Both the position numbers and the translations under genes were made by a program. From contig JAJTDO010000016.1 in NCBI GenBank assembly GCA_021300475.1, positions 1-49,954 on the forward strand: a stretch of DNA of 49,954 nucleotides. Reading direction: 5' to 3'. The notes beneath the pieces were generated by a model that saw only the letters and a program-made list of their open reading frames with translations, was not told the origin of the DNA and ran no database searches. This document shows positions 37,100 through 47,459 of the stretch, piece after piece (position 1 is the stretch's first letter; every line of letters begins with the position of its first letter). Source of the stretch: Burkholderiales bacterium (GTDB lineage Bacteria; Pseudomonadota; Gammaproteobacteria; Burkholderiales; Burkholderiaceae_B).

Positions 37100-37747
37100 T
37101 CACTGAGAGCGCAACAACACCAAAAGGGCGCCTGCGCCCCCGTCTTTGGGGGTTGCCTGACAAAAAGCCAACACTTCTTCCTTTTGAACCAACCAGCGGC
37201 GTGCTTTGTCTCGAAGAACCGACTCTTTCCCCGCAGATCCCAAACCCTTGCCGTGAACAATGCGGACACAACGAACATCGTGCCTTACACAGGTTCTAAT
37301 GTAGTCTGCCACCGCCTCACGTGCCTCATCTACCCGCAATCCGTGTAAATCCAGTTGGCTTTGTATCACCCACTTACCGCGGCGCAGCTTTCTGACGGTT
37401 TCAGGTGGAATTCCATCTCTTCGGTAGGACAATTGATCGTCTGTGTCCAACAATCGCTCAACATCCATTTCGTCTGACAGACTGGCCTTCATCACCTGCT
37501 CTTCGTCACTCCAGCGCTGCAACGGCAGTGGCGCAGGTTTTGGCAACTCAAGCTCGATGCGCCCTTGGGCAGCGATTGGTTTTACTTCACCCACCAAATT
37601 GCGAAACAGGTTTTTCTCTGCCTCGATCTGCGCCAAGGCGAGCGCAGCTTCGCGTCTGCGCTCTTCCTCAGCGGCTTTTTGATCGGCAAGCGCCTTTCGC
37701 AAGCCGGAAAGCTGTTCGAACTCTGTCAGAGAAGGCTTTTTCGGCAT
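37100..37747 (-). CDS. Smr domain protein
   Basis: A 215-residue protein with a charged, partly coiled N-terminal region (residues 18-50) and a C-terminal Smr domain of the MutS2 type. The two hallmark motifs are present: LDLHGLRVDEAR (about 132-143) and VHGKGLGS (about 164-171). Stand-alone Smr proteins cleave nucleic acids, either nicking DNA or cutting mRNA at stalled ribosomes (SmrB-like); which applies here is not clear. It follows trxB after 17 bases on the same strand and probably shares its transcript. Confidence 0.87.
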   Translation of the reverse strand: MPKKPSLTEFEQLSGLRKALADQKAAEEERRREAALALAQIEAEKNLFRNLVGEVKPIAAQGRIELELPKPAPLPLQRWSDEEQVMKASLSDEMDVERLLDTDDQLSYRRDGIPPETVRKLRRGKWVIQSQLDLHGLRVDEAREAVADYIRTCVRHDVRCVRIVHGKGLGSAGKESVLRDKARRWLVQKEEVLAFCQATPKDGGAGALLVLLRSQ

Positions 37748-37764
37748 GGCGCGGGGCTGTCAGC

Positions 37765-38748
<984 letters not shown>

Positions 38749-38798
38749 TCACAGATCAGCGAAGAGTGACCTGAAATTAGTACAATGACGAAATGTGA

Positions 38799-38819
38799 AT
38801 TATACGCAGTGCACACTGC
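38799..38819 (-). promoter_or_regulatory. Candidate trxB promoter with adjacent dyad
   Basis: On the minus strand TATAAT occupies 38804-38799, about 63 bases upstream of the trxB ATG. Just beyond it lies a dyad, GCAGTG-CA-CACTGC (38806-38819), which would sit in the spacer between -10 and -35, a classic place for a MerR-type or repressor site. No clear -35 is seen, consistent with an activator-dependent promoter, but this is inference. Confidence 0.4.
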
Positions 38820-38878
38820 TTTTGCCGCGCCTTGATTTTTTTTACGTCACAGCGTGGTTTTTTATATCGCGAAATGCC

Positions 38879-41230
38879 TTGAACACAAGAACTCATCAAC
38901 AACTTCCACAAAAAATAGCACGGCTTCTACTAGAAGTACGCTGGGGCAGTTTCGCCGTTCTCGCAGTTTATCTGCTGATGGTCTTTGTTTCCTACAACAA
39001 AACCGACCCCGCTTGGTCGCATTCATCGGCGCAATCAATGGTGAGCAACCTCGGAGGAAAAATAGGCGCCTATCTGGCGGATATTTTTTTCTATCTGCTG
39101 GGAATGTCCGCTTGGTGGATGATTGCCTGGGTGGCTTGGTTGTTGGCTCAGAACTGGAAAAGCCTGCATCAAACCAAACTTGCCATGTTCACCGAAGACC
39201 CACCGAATCCTTTGGTGATGTGGATCCGAACCGCAGGCTTTGCTTGTTTTTTAACGGGTTCCATGGGAATTGAAGCCCTCCGGATGGGGCGGTTATCCTC
39301 TTTTCTGCCCCAAGGCAGCGGCGGTGTGGTGGGGCAAGCGATCGCGGGCATCACACAAACCGGTTTTGGCTTCACGGGCGCCAGCTTGCTGTTTCTGCTG
39401 CTGCTGGCTGTGGGGTTTTCCCTGTCAACAGGCATTTCATGGGTTCAGGTGGTTGAAAATCTGGGCAAGTGGCTGGAAAAAGTCTGGCTGGCAGCGATCG
39501 CACTCATAGATGCCAGAGCGGACCGGAAGCTCGGCGAGGTGGCGGCTGTGAAGCGACAGGAAAAGGTCGTGGAATATGTTGAAAAAGTCAGCAAACCTGT
39601 TGAAGCTGATTTTTCACGCCCCGAGGCGCCAAAAACTGAGGTTCAGAAACCCGAACCCCTTCGAATCGAACCCGTCATTGTTCGGATCGAACCTTCTCCC
39701 CGGGTTGAGCTTGAAAAACAGCAACCACTTTTTAGAGACATGCCAGACTCCTGCCTTCCCGCACTTGGTTTGCTTGACGATGCGCCGCCCGTTACTGAAA
39801 CGGTATCTGCGGAAACTCTGGAATACACCTCACGCCTCATAGAAAAGAAACTTTCCGACTTTGGGGTGCAGGTCAAGGTGATTGCCGCCATGCCTGGTCC
39901 GGTGATCACGCGCTTTGAAATTGAACCAGCCGCTGGCGTCAAGGGCTCGCAAATCGTCAATTTGGCACGCGACCTCGCACGGGCTCTATCTTTGGTGTCA
40001 ATCCGCGTGGTCGAAACCATTTCCGGCAAAAACCTGATGGGCCTTGAACTGCCAAACCCCCGCCGGCAAATGGTAAAACTGACAGAAATTCTGGGCTCTG
40101 CGGTCTACAACAACTCCAGTTCAGCGCTGACCATGGCCTTGGGCAAAGACATTCAAGGCAAGGCTGTGGTCGCAGACCTGGCAAAAATGCCGCACTGTCT
40201 GGTCGCCGGTACAACGGGCTCAGGTAAATCAGTGGGTATCAATGCCATGATTTTGTCCTTGCTCTACAAATCAGAACCCAAAGAGGTTCGCTTGATCCTC
40301 ATCGACCCGAAAATGCTGGAAATGAGCGTCTACGAAGGCATAGGACATTTGTTGTGCCCAGTGGTGACCGATATGCGTCAGGCCTCCAACGCATTGAACT
40401 GGTGCGTCGGCGAAATGGAACGTCGCTATCGCTTGATGAGCAAGATGGGGGTTCGAAACCTCGCAGGCTACAACCAGAAAATTGCAGAGGCAGAGAAAAA
40501 AGACGAATGCATACCTAATCCGTTTTCCTTGACGCCGGATGCGCCCGAGCCTTTGGGCCGTCTGCCCAACATTGTCATTGTGATTGATGAGTTGGCCGAC
40601 CTCATGATGGTGGTGGGCAAAAAAATTGAAGAGTTGATCGCCCGATTGGCGCAAAAGGCCAGGGCAGCGGGTATCCATTTGATTCTGGCAACCCAGCGTC
40701 CCAGCGTAGACGTCATCACGGGCTTGATCAAAGCCAACATTCCCACCCGGATAGCGTTTCAAGTGTCATCAAAAATTGATTCAAGAACCATTCTGGACCA
40801 AATGGGTGCAGAGGCGCTGTTGGGGCAGGGCGATATGTTGTACCTGCCGCCCGGTTCGGGCAATCCTTTACGAGTTCACGGCGCTTTTGTCTCTGACGAA
40901 GAAGTTCACCGCGTAGTTGAGCACATCAAGGCGCAGGGTGAACCCGACTACATTGATGGCATTCTGGAAGGAGGCACCACCGAAGAGGGTGGCTCCGAGA
41001 CGGTTGCAGGCAGCGTGGACGGTGAAAAAGACGCACTCTATGACGAGGCCGTCGGCATCGTTCTAAAAAATCGCAGAGCGTCCATTTCATTCGTTCAGCG
41101 GCATTTGCGCATCGGTTACAACCGCGCAGCCAGATTGCTCGAATCCATGGAGGCAGCTGGTCTGGTTTCCGCCATGCAATCAAACGGCAATCGGGAAATT
41201 TTAGTCAGAGCAGAAACAGGTCAAGATTAA
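38879..41230 (+). CDS. ftsK: DNA translocase FtsK
   Basis: A hexameric motor that pumps DNA at the septum during chromosome segregation and dimer resolution. Four membrane segments lie in the first 190 residues, then a linker rich in Pro, Glu and Lys, the alpha/beta motor with GTTGSGKS (Walker A) and [11 protein letters not shown] (Walker B), and a C-terminal gamma winged helix ([22 protein letters not shown]) that reads KOPS. The start is uncertain: TTG at 38879 gives 783 residues and aligns with the usual family N-terminus; a GTG at 38795 would add 28 residues and fall in the trxB promoter. Neither has a good ribosome site. lolA overlaps its stop by one base. Confidence 0.93.
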   Translation: MNTRTHQQLPQKIARLLLEVRWGSFAVLAVYLLMVFVSYNKTDPAWSHSSAQSMVSNLGGKIGAYLADIFFYLLGMSAWWMIAWVAWLLAQNWKSLHQTKLAMFTEDPPNPLVMWIRTAGFACFLTGSMGIEALRMGRLSSFLPQGSGGVVGQAIAGITQTGFGFTGASLLFLLLLAVGFSLSTGISWVQVVENLGKWLEKVWLAAIALIDARADRKLGEVAAVKRQEKVVEYVEKVSKPVEADFSRPEAPKTEVQKPEPLRIEPVIVRIEPSPRVELEKQQPLFRDMPDSCLPALGLLDDAPPVTETVSAETLEYTSRLIEKKLSDFGVQVKVIAAMPGPVITRFEIEPAAGVKGSQIVNLARDLARALSLVSIRVVETISGKNLMGLELPNPRRQMVKLTEILGSAVYNNSSSALTMALGKDIQGKAVVADLAKMPHCLVAGTTGSGKSVGINAMILSLLYKSEPKEVRLILIDPKMLEMSVYEGIGHLLCPVVTDMRQASNALNWCVGEMERRYRLMSKMGVRNLAGYNQKIAEAEKKDECIPNPFSLTPDAPEPLGRLPNIVIVIDELADLMMVVGKKIEELIARLAQKARAAGIHLILATQRPSVDVITGLIKANIPTRIAFQVSSKIDSRTILDQMGAEALLGQGDMLYLPPGSGNPLRVHGAFVSDEEVHRVVEHIKAQGEPDYIDGILEGGTTEEGGSETVAGSVDGEKDALYDEAVGIVLKNRRASISFVQRHLRIGYNRAARLLESMEAAGLVSAMQSNGNREILVRAETGQD

Positions 41231-41889
41231 TGATCAAATTTTTCAAATACTTATCAATTTTTACTCTTTCAATTTCTGAGGTTTGCAATGCGGGTGGCAT
41301 TGATGAGCTTCGTTTATTCAGCCAGCGGGTTAGCGGCGCGCAAGGTGAGTTTTCCCAATCCGTTATTGGAAGAAACGGGCAGACCGGAAAAACCAGCAGC
41401 GGAGATTTTTCTTTTCAGCGCCCAGGAAAATTCAATTGGCAGATAAAAAAACCTTTTGAACAGCGCATTGTGTCAGACGGCGTTAAGTTATTCATCTATG
41501 ACACTGATTTAGCTCAGGTTTCTATCAGGCCACTGGGAGATGCCCTAGCCTCGACACCAGCGGCCCTTTTGTTTGGAACACAAGCCCTCGATCGTTTGTT
41601 TGAACTCAAGGACGAAACGCCTGCAGATGGCTACCAATGGGTGACGGCCATTCCAAAAGCGAAAGACAGCAACTTCACGCGGATTCGTATTGGTTTTCAG
41701 GACCACTGGCCAACTCAGATGGAAATTGCCGATGCGCTGGGTCAAACAAGCCGCTTGAGCCTGAAGAATTGGCGCAGCATGGAATCAGCGCCAGAGGACA
41801 TGTTCCGTTTTGTGCCCCCACCGGGCGTTGATGTCATGGACGCTACACAAAACTCCAAACGCGGCGCGCCTCCAGCTCAAAAACCCTGA
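41230..41889 (+). CDS. lolA: Outer-membrane lipoprotein carrier LolA
   Basis: A 219-residue periplasmic chaperone that ferries lipoproteins from LolCDE to LolB. A signal peptide covers about residues 1-21 (cleavage near CNA). The mature sequence has the LolA pattern: QGEFSQSVIGRNGQTGKTSSGDFSFQRPGKFNW and SDGVKLFIYDTDLAQVSIR. A Pro-rich, Lys-rich tail is unusual but not disruptive. The start shares a base with the ftsK stop (TAATG), and its stop overlaps rarA, so ftsK-lolA-rarA form a tight operon. Confidence 0.93.
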   Translation: MIKFFKYLSIFTLSISEVCNAGGIDELRLFSQRVSGAQGEFSQSVIGRNGQTGKTSSGDFSFQRPGKFNWQIKKPFEQRIVSDGVKLFIYDTDLAQVSIRPLGDALASTPAALLFGTQALDRLFELKDETPADGYQWVTAIPKAKDSNFTRIRIGFQDHWPTQMEIADALGQTSRLSLKNWRSMESAPEDMFRFVPPPGVDVMDATQNSKRGAPPAQKP

Positions 41890-43208
41890 TGTTTGATGCC
41901 CATCCACCCACCGGCAGCCATGTGCCGCTGGCTGAACGACTCAGGCCAAGCCACCTTTGCGATGTAATAGGGCAGGCTCACTTGCTGGGCGAAGGCATGC
42001 CTTTGCGCGCAGCGTTTGAAGCCGGACTTCCTCATTCCATGATTTTATGGGGACCACCCGGGGTTGGCAAAACCACGCTGGCCAGAGTGCTTGCCAACAG
42101 CTGCGACTTGAAATTCATCAGTATTTCTGCAGTGTTGGGAGGTGTAAAAGACATCCGTGATGCAGTCGAGATCGCGCAGTTTGAAATGCAAACCCACAAC
42201 AAACCTTCTCTCATTTTTGTAGACGAGGTTCACCGGTTTAATAAATCACAACAAGATGCGTTTTTACCCCACGTAGAGTCGGGGCTGTTCGTTTTTATTG
42301 GCGCCACCACGGAAAACCCGTCATTCGAAGTGAACAACGCCTTGTTATCGCGAGCCCGGGTCTATGTCTTAAAGTCTTTAAACCCGCAGGAATTGCAGGA
42401 GTTGTCTCACCGGGCGCTTGAAACAGTAAACAGGCAGTTTTCACCCGAGGCTCTGGATCTGCTGATTCAGTGGGCCGATGGAGACGCAAGGCGCTTTTTA
42501 AATGCACTCGAATCTGTCGCAAACACCACACGCGGGCCTGCGGGGACAAAAACAGAGCCGGTCAGTGAAGCGCTTGCCGCCAAGACACTGGGACAAAGCA
42601 TCAGGCGCTTTGACAAAGGTGGAGACACCTTTTACGACCAAATCAGCGCCTTGCACAAGTCCGTCCGAGGCTCTGACCCTGACGCTGCGCTCTACTGGCT
42701 TTGCCGGATGCTCGAGGCCGGCGCAGATCCTTTGTACTTGGGCAGGCGTCTGGTGCGCATGGCCAGCGAAGACATTGGCCTGGCAGACCCCAGAGCCCTG
42801 CAGATTTGCCTTGATGCCGTTGCAGCCTTCGAGCGTCTCGGTGCACCCGAAGGTGAACTTGCGCTTGCTCAAGCCACCGTCTATTTGGCCTGCGCAGCAA
42901 AATCAAATGCTGTTTATACCGCCTACAAAGCTGCCAAGGCACTGATTGCCCAGCGAGGCACCGATCCGGTGCCTGACCATCTTAGAAATGCACCCACTCG
43001 CTTAATGAAGGAAATCGGCCTTGGGAAAACCTACCGATACGCCCATGACGAGCCTGATGGCTACGCAGCAGGAGAACGCTATTTTCCTGAAGAAGTCGGA
43101 GAGCCTGTCTTTTACCAACCGGTGGAGCGGGGGTTGGAAATAAAAATTGCGGAAAAACTGCGCTGGTTGGCAGACAAGGACAAAGCATCAAAAAAACGAA
43201 GCCAGTGA
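41889..43208 (+). CDS. rarA: Replication-associated recombination protein RarA (MgsA)
   Basis: A 439-residue AAA+ ATPase of the clamp-loader-like RarA/WRNIP1 family acting at stalled replication forks. Walker A is GPPGVGKT (55-62), Walker B/DEAH-like is [17 protein letters not shown], and sensor 1 [10 protein letters not shown] follows. The C-terminal region ([20 protein letters not shown]) is the tetramerisation domain. Its ATG overlaps the lolA stop (TGATG), indicating coupled translation. Confidence 0.95.
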   Translation: MFDAHPPTGSHVPLAERLRPSHLCDVIGQAHLLGEGMPLRAAFEAGLPHSMILWGPPGVGKTTLARVLANSCDLKFISISAVLGGVKDIRDAVEIAQFEMQTHNKPSLIFVDEVHRFNKSQQDAFLPHVESGLFVFIGATTENPSFEVNNALLSRARVYVLKSLNPQELQELSHRALETVNRQFSPEALDLLIQWADGDARRFLNALESVANTTRGPAGTKTEPVSEALAAKTLGQSIRRFDKGGDTFYDQISALHKSVRGSDPDAALYWLCRMLEAGADPLYLGRRLVRMASEDIGLADPRALQICLDAVAAFERLGAPEGELALAQATVYLACAAKSNAVYTAYKAAKALIAQRGTDPVPDHLRNAPTRLMKEIGLGKTYRYAHDEPDGYAAGERYFPEEVGEPVFYQPVERGLEIKIAEKLRWLADKDKASKKRSQ

Positions 43209-43219
43209 ATTTAAAATAG

Positions 43220-44605
<1,386 letters not shown>

Positions 44606-44630
44606 TAGCGCTCATGAAATTAAAAGTCAG

Positions 44631-44655
44631 AAAGGCCGCGGTTGCGGCCTTTTTC
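44631..44655 (+). terminator. Rho-independent terminator after serS
   Basis: A 9-base perfect stem (AAAGGCCGC at 44631-44639, GCGGCCTTT at 44644-44652) with a GGTT loop and T-run. It ends the ftsK-lolA-rarA-serS group and, read on the other strand, could also end the convergent unknown membrane protein gene. Confidence 0.9.
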
Positions 44656-44675
44656 AATTGGGTGGTTCCAAGCAT

Positions 44676-45287
44676 TCAAACCGACTCGGCGGCTTCCAAT
44701 TCGCGCTCGAATGCGTTTTCCAGCGTCCAGCGGTAGACCGAACCGGGAGGGAGTACCACGTCGTTGTCATCGAGTTCAACGCCTTGGCCCAAAATCCCCA
44801 CATAAACCGCTTTTCCCGGGTAGCCCTCCGCCGATATCCACTCGTAGATAGGCTTGCTACCCAAAATCCCGATGACTGCACCATAACGCACATCACTTGG
44901 CTTGATAGACACCATTTTCACTGTTTTTTCAACAGGAGCGGACACCTTGGCCAGGCTGGACTTGACTGCAACAGGTGCTGGCTTTCGAGCAACTGAACCC
45001 ACTGGGCGTCCACCTGGCGCCATGCGCTTGCGTGGTGCAGTACCGTTGTAGGTTTGCCGGGCGACACTTATAATTTTATAAAGATCTGCGAACCACCAAC
45101 ATACAGCAACAACCAGGCAGGCGTACGCCCAAGGTGTCACCTCTGCTTCGCCTTGGGAAACCAGGTAGCCCAAGGGAAGCGCAAACAGCGTCATCTGGAG
45201 GATTCCGCGCAAATCCAGACTGACAGTGAATCGGTAAGCGGCCATGAAGCCGAAAGCAAACAGGAGAATCAGGTATTGGTCTTTCAT
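44676..45287 (-). CDS. Membrane protein of unknown function
   Basis: A 203-residue protein, not recognised. Three N-terminal membrane segments (about residues 4-20, 28-45 and 50-70) are followed by a basic linker (about 75-105, with GTAPRKRMAPGGRP and several Pro/Ala/Lys) and a compact C-terminal domain (about 128-200) containing GAVIGILGSKPIYEWI and DNDVVLPPGSVYRW. The C-terminal domain may face the cytoplasm and bind a ligand or partner. The gene appears single. Confidence 0.7.
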   Translation of the reverse strand: MKDQYLILLFAFGFMAAYRFTVSLDLRGILQMTLFALPLGYLVSQGEAEVTPWAYACLVVAVCWWFADLYKIISVARQTYNGTAPRKRMAPGGRPVGSVARKPAPVAVKSSLAKVSAPVEKTVKMVSIKPSDVRYGAVIGILGSKPIYEWISAEGYPGKAVYVGILGQGVELDDNDVVLPPGSVYRWTLENAFERELEAAESV

Positions 45288-45314
45288 GGAGCCGCCTCTT
45301 TAAGCCATTCAATC

Positions 45315-45384
45315 GCGGGCAAATTCGACTAAGCCCGCTCGGTTTGATAACATCCGTGTTTCGACGAGTTGTAACGACACGGAT
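45315..45384. repeat. Inverted repeats leading into tRNA-Ser
   Basis: A 6-base hairpin GCGGGC/GCCCGC (45315-45320, 45333-45338) is followed by an 8-base inverted repeat ATCCGTGT (45352-45359) and ACACGGAT (45377-45384), whose right arm includes the first four bases of the mature tRNA. The second could form a structure in the tRNA precursor. Confidence 0.4.
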
Positions 45385-45471
45385 AGGTGCCGGAGTGGTC
45401 GAACGGGCCGGACTCGAAATCCGGTGTACGGCTCCGCCGTACCGTGAGTTCGAATCTCACCCTATCCGCCA
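45381..45471 (+). tRNA. tRNA-Ser, anticodon CGA
   Basis: A 91-base class II tRNA. The acceptor stem GGATAGG pairs with CCTATCC, the anticodon stem CCGGA/TCCGG holds loop CTCGAAA with anticodon CGA at 45415-45417 (reads UCG), a long variable arm follows (TACGG...CCGTA), the T arm GTGAG-TTCGAAT-CTCAC is intact, and the 3' CCA is encoded. It has no obvious defects. Confidence 0.96.
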
Positions 45472-45482
45472 AATTTGGTGTT

Positions 45483-46049
45483 TCAAGCACCAATGGTTGT
45501 CATCAGGTTTTTCAGGAATACGTCGCTTTGGCGAATGTCGTCCACGCGCACATCAACTCCACACCTCGCAGCAGCCAACCGCACAAATCTTTCCATACGG
45601 CGCTTTTCGTGTCCGTTCCATCGGATCACAAAGCTCTTTACATTGCCGTTGCTCACCCATACCTTCGCAGGCTTCAAGAACATGAAATCGCTAAGGTTGG
45701 CGCGTGGCAAACCGGCGGTCTTGTCTTCATTAAATGGCTCGAAGGTCACTAGCAGAGGCGTTCCGGTGCGTAACCAGGCTTCGTTTTCAACGGCATCACA
45801 AAAAATTCCGCAGGTCGACCATGTCAGGCCACTGTAGCGCACCATGAAAGCCAGGCGATTGTCTTCAAAAGAATCTGAGTAGTTTTGTGCAGCCAGCGAC
45901 AAGTCATTGGGCTGAACCCGCAACTGGAGGAGTTCCTGCTCTAAAGAGGCATAAGAGAGCGTTGAACGAATTGGCTCAGGAATTGGCTTGACGTGAAGCC
46001 AGTTGAACAGGCAGTAAGCGCGGGTAAGACGATCAGCGATTGAGTTCAT
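45483..46049 (-). CDS. Protein of unknown function beside tRNA-Ser
   Basis: A 188-residue soluble protein, not recognised. GGAG precedes the ATG at 46049 with 8-base spacing. The N-terminus has a hydrophobic-aromatic helix (LTRAYCLFNWLHV), the middle a Trp/Cys-rich part (MVRYSGLTWSTCGIFCDAVENEAWL) and the C-terminus a basic stretch (WNGHEKRRMERFVRLAAARCG). Five cysteines suggest metal or redox chemistry but form no known motif. Its stop lies 12 bases from the tRNA end, and an inverted repeat lies just upstream of the start. Confidence 0.65.
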   Translation of the reverse strand: MNSIADRLTRAYCLFNWLHVKPIPEPIRSTLSYASLEQELLQLRVQPNDLSLAAQNYSDSFEDNRLAFMVRYSGLTWSTCGIFCDAVENEAWLRTGTPLLVTFEPFNEDKTAGLPRANLSDFMFLKPAKVWVSNGNVKSFVIRWNGHEKRRMERFVRLAAARCGVDVRVDDIRQSDVFLKNLMTTIGA

Positions 46050-46067
46050 TTGAGTTGCTCCGTGTGA

Positions 46068-46086
46068 GGTATTTGTAAGTAATACC
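46068..46086. promoter_or_regulatory. Short inverted repeat upstream of the unknown gene
   Basis: GGTATT (46068-46073) and AATACC (46081-46086) flank a 7-base spacer, 19 bases above the ATG at 46049 on the minus strand. It may be an operator or a hairpin in the leader. The short arms make chance possible. Confidence 0.3.
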
Positions 46087-46168
46087 CCGACACGTGCAAA
46101 TCAGATTCAAAAAAATCGCGCCTCGCAAAAATAAACTGAATTTTTTTACGAACTGCTTTGAAACACCC

Positions 46169-46525
46169 TCAGGCACTTCGTTTCAGCAACTCCTGTTTGT
46201 CCATACCCATCGAATCGAACAGCTTTCCTGTCAATTCGTCCCAGTCAGGATTCAACGATTCAATCAGTAATATTCTCATGTCCCGGGGCCAGTTTCGAAC
46301 ACGTCGTAAACGGGCTGCAAACTTGTTTGGATCCGACCAGCTTTCAAAGTACACCAGTTTTTCCAGCTTGTGGTAGTGCGCGAAATCGCGTCGTTCACCT
46401 TTCAAATGTTCAACCATACGACCGGTGAGGTCTGTGGTGTCCCCAAGGTACAAGGGCCCCTGAAAGGTGTCATTCGACAACATGTAAAGCCAGAAGCTGT
46501 TTGCTGTCTGAGGGGCATTGTTCAT
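46169..46525 (-). CDS. GIY-YIG domain protein, probably without nuclease activity
   Basis: A 118-residue UPF0213-like protein. The fold is shown by WLYMLSND, the GPLYLG strand with Tyr26, Arg36 and His40 in TGRMVEH, and the family ending LNPDWDEL. In active GIY-YIG nucleases a glutamate follows Arg in the REKQLK-W segment; here the matching residues are Arg72-Leu73 in AARLRRVRNW, so the metal-binding Glu seems lost. It may keep nucleic-acid binding. It is divergent from the NYN-domain gene across an A+T-rich 136-base gap. Confidence 0.82.
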   Translation of the reverse strand: MNNAPQTANSFWLYMLSNDTFQGPLYLGDTTDLTGRMVEHLKGERRDFAHYHKLEKLVYFESWSDPNKFAARLRRVRNWPRDMRILLIESLNPDWDELTGKLFDSMGMDKQELLKRSA

Positions 46526-46661
46526 TACTACTCCTAATTGTTAATTTTACTTGTTACTGTTAATTGACATTTTGATTGCATCAGTAGAGTATTTAGACGC
46601 TTTGCTCTCTTTTATTGAGACTGCAACCAATTTTTATTACTGACTTACCGGACTTGTTTAA
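46526..46661. promoter_or_regulatory. A+T-rich divergent promoter region
   Basis: Contains two copies of TGTTAATT and a consensus TTGACA at 46564-46569. The best -10 on the plus strand is TAGAGT at 46585-46590, with a short spacer of 15 bases, so activity is uncertain. It separates the GIY-YIG and NYN genes. Confidence 0.3.
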
Positions 46662-47387
46662 ATGCTCACTGCGATCCTTATTGACGGACCTTTTTTTATA
46701 AAACGCGTGCGTCAAATTTTTCCCCAATCAGTTCACTACGACGCCAAGACGATGGCCGACCTCGTTTGGCGTCTCAGCGCTGCGCACCTTTTTGAGCGCA
46801 ACCAGCCAAAACGACATTTATTCAGAATCTTTTTTTATGACAGCCCCGGAGCCGAACAAAAAGTCACATTGCCAGTGTCAAAGGCAATGATAGAAATCGG
46901 CAAGACCAAAGAAGGTCAGTTCAAAAACGCATTTCACAGGCAACTGCAGCGTAAGCGCAAATTGACACTCCGTTTGGGTGAACCGTTAGAGGTATGTGGG
47001 TGGCGTTTGAGGGATGACTCACAAAATGATCTGCTAAACAAGCGCTTGACCATAGACGAACTGGAGGACAGCGATTTTCTGCCGTCAGGCAGCCCCCGTG
47101 GACTTGAGTTGCGCATGGGTGTGGATCTAGCGTCTTTGTCCTACAAGCGACAAGTTCAGCAGGTGGTGCTGGTGACAGGTGATGGCTTCTTCTCGGCCGC
47201 GTCAGAGCTGGTGAGACATGAGGGCATTGACATTGTTTTAGACCCCATGTGGCAAAACATTCCGGAAGAACTGTTCGCTCATATCGATGGACTGCGTTCT
47301 ACATGTCCGCCGGCAGAGCGCGCTGTTGAGTTTTTAAGTCGCCTGAACAACGAACATGCCGAGCATGACGACGAAGTGACGGTCTAA
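46662..47387 (+). CDS. NYN domain (PIN-like) putative ribonuclease
   Basis: A 241-residue protein of the LabA/DUF88 NYN family, PIN-fold proteins thought to act as Mg-dependent RNases. The acidic residues expected at the active site are visible: Asp8 (ILIDGPF), Asp60 (FFYDSP), Asp155 (GVDLAS) and Asp174 (VTGDGFF). A basic insert of about 60 residues (88-150, KNAFHRQLQRKRKLTLRL) is larger than in minimal NYN proteins and may bind RNA. The tail is acidic and His-rich. No partner domain is fused. A terminator follows. Confidence 0.82.
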   Translation: MLTAILIDGPFFIKRVRQIFPQSVHYDAKTMADLVWRLSAAHLFERNQPKRHLFRIFFYDSPGAEQKVTLPVSKAMIEIGKTKEGQFKNAFHRQLQRKRKLTLRLGEPLEVCGWRLRDDSQNDLLNKRLTIDELEDSDFLPSGSPRGLELRMGVDLASLSYKRQVQQVVLVTGDGFFSAASELVRHEGIDIVLDPMWQNIPEELFAHIDGLRSTCPPAERAVEFLSRLNNEHAEHDDEVTV

Positions 47388-47415
47388 AACTTTCAGGAAA
47401 ACCAGTGTCAGACTC

Positions 47416-47443
47416 AAAAAAGACCGCAGCAGCGGTCTTTTTT
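47416..47443. terminator. Bidirectional rho-independent terminator
   Basis: AAAAAAGACCGC and GCGGTCTTTTTT form a stem (core AGACCGC at 47421-47427 and GCGGTCT at 47432-47438, extended by A/T pairs) around loop AGCA. It lies between the convergent NYN and acyl-CoA synthetase genes and has a T-run on either strand. Confidence 0.9.
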
Positions 47444-47459
47444 ATTCCGGAAGTGCTGT

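Noticed and set aside
45474-45494. Hairpin just after tRNA-Ser as terminator
   Set aside because: TTGGTG/CACCAA forms a stem, but no T-run follows on the plus strand.
45381-46086. Integrated element with attachment site at tRNA-Ser
   Set aside because: No duplicate of the tRNA 3' end and no integrase were seen in the window, so an island boundary cannot be claimed.
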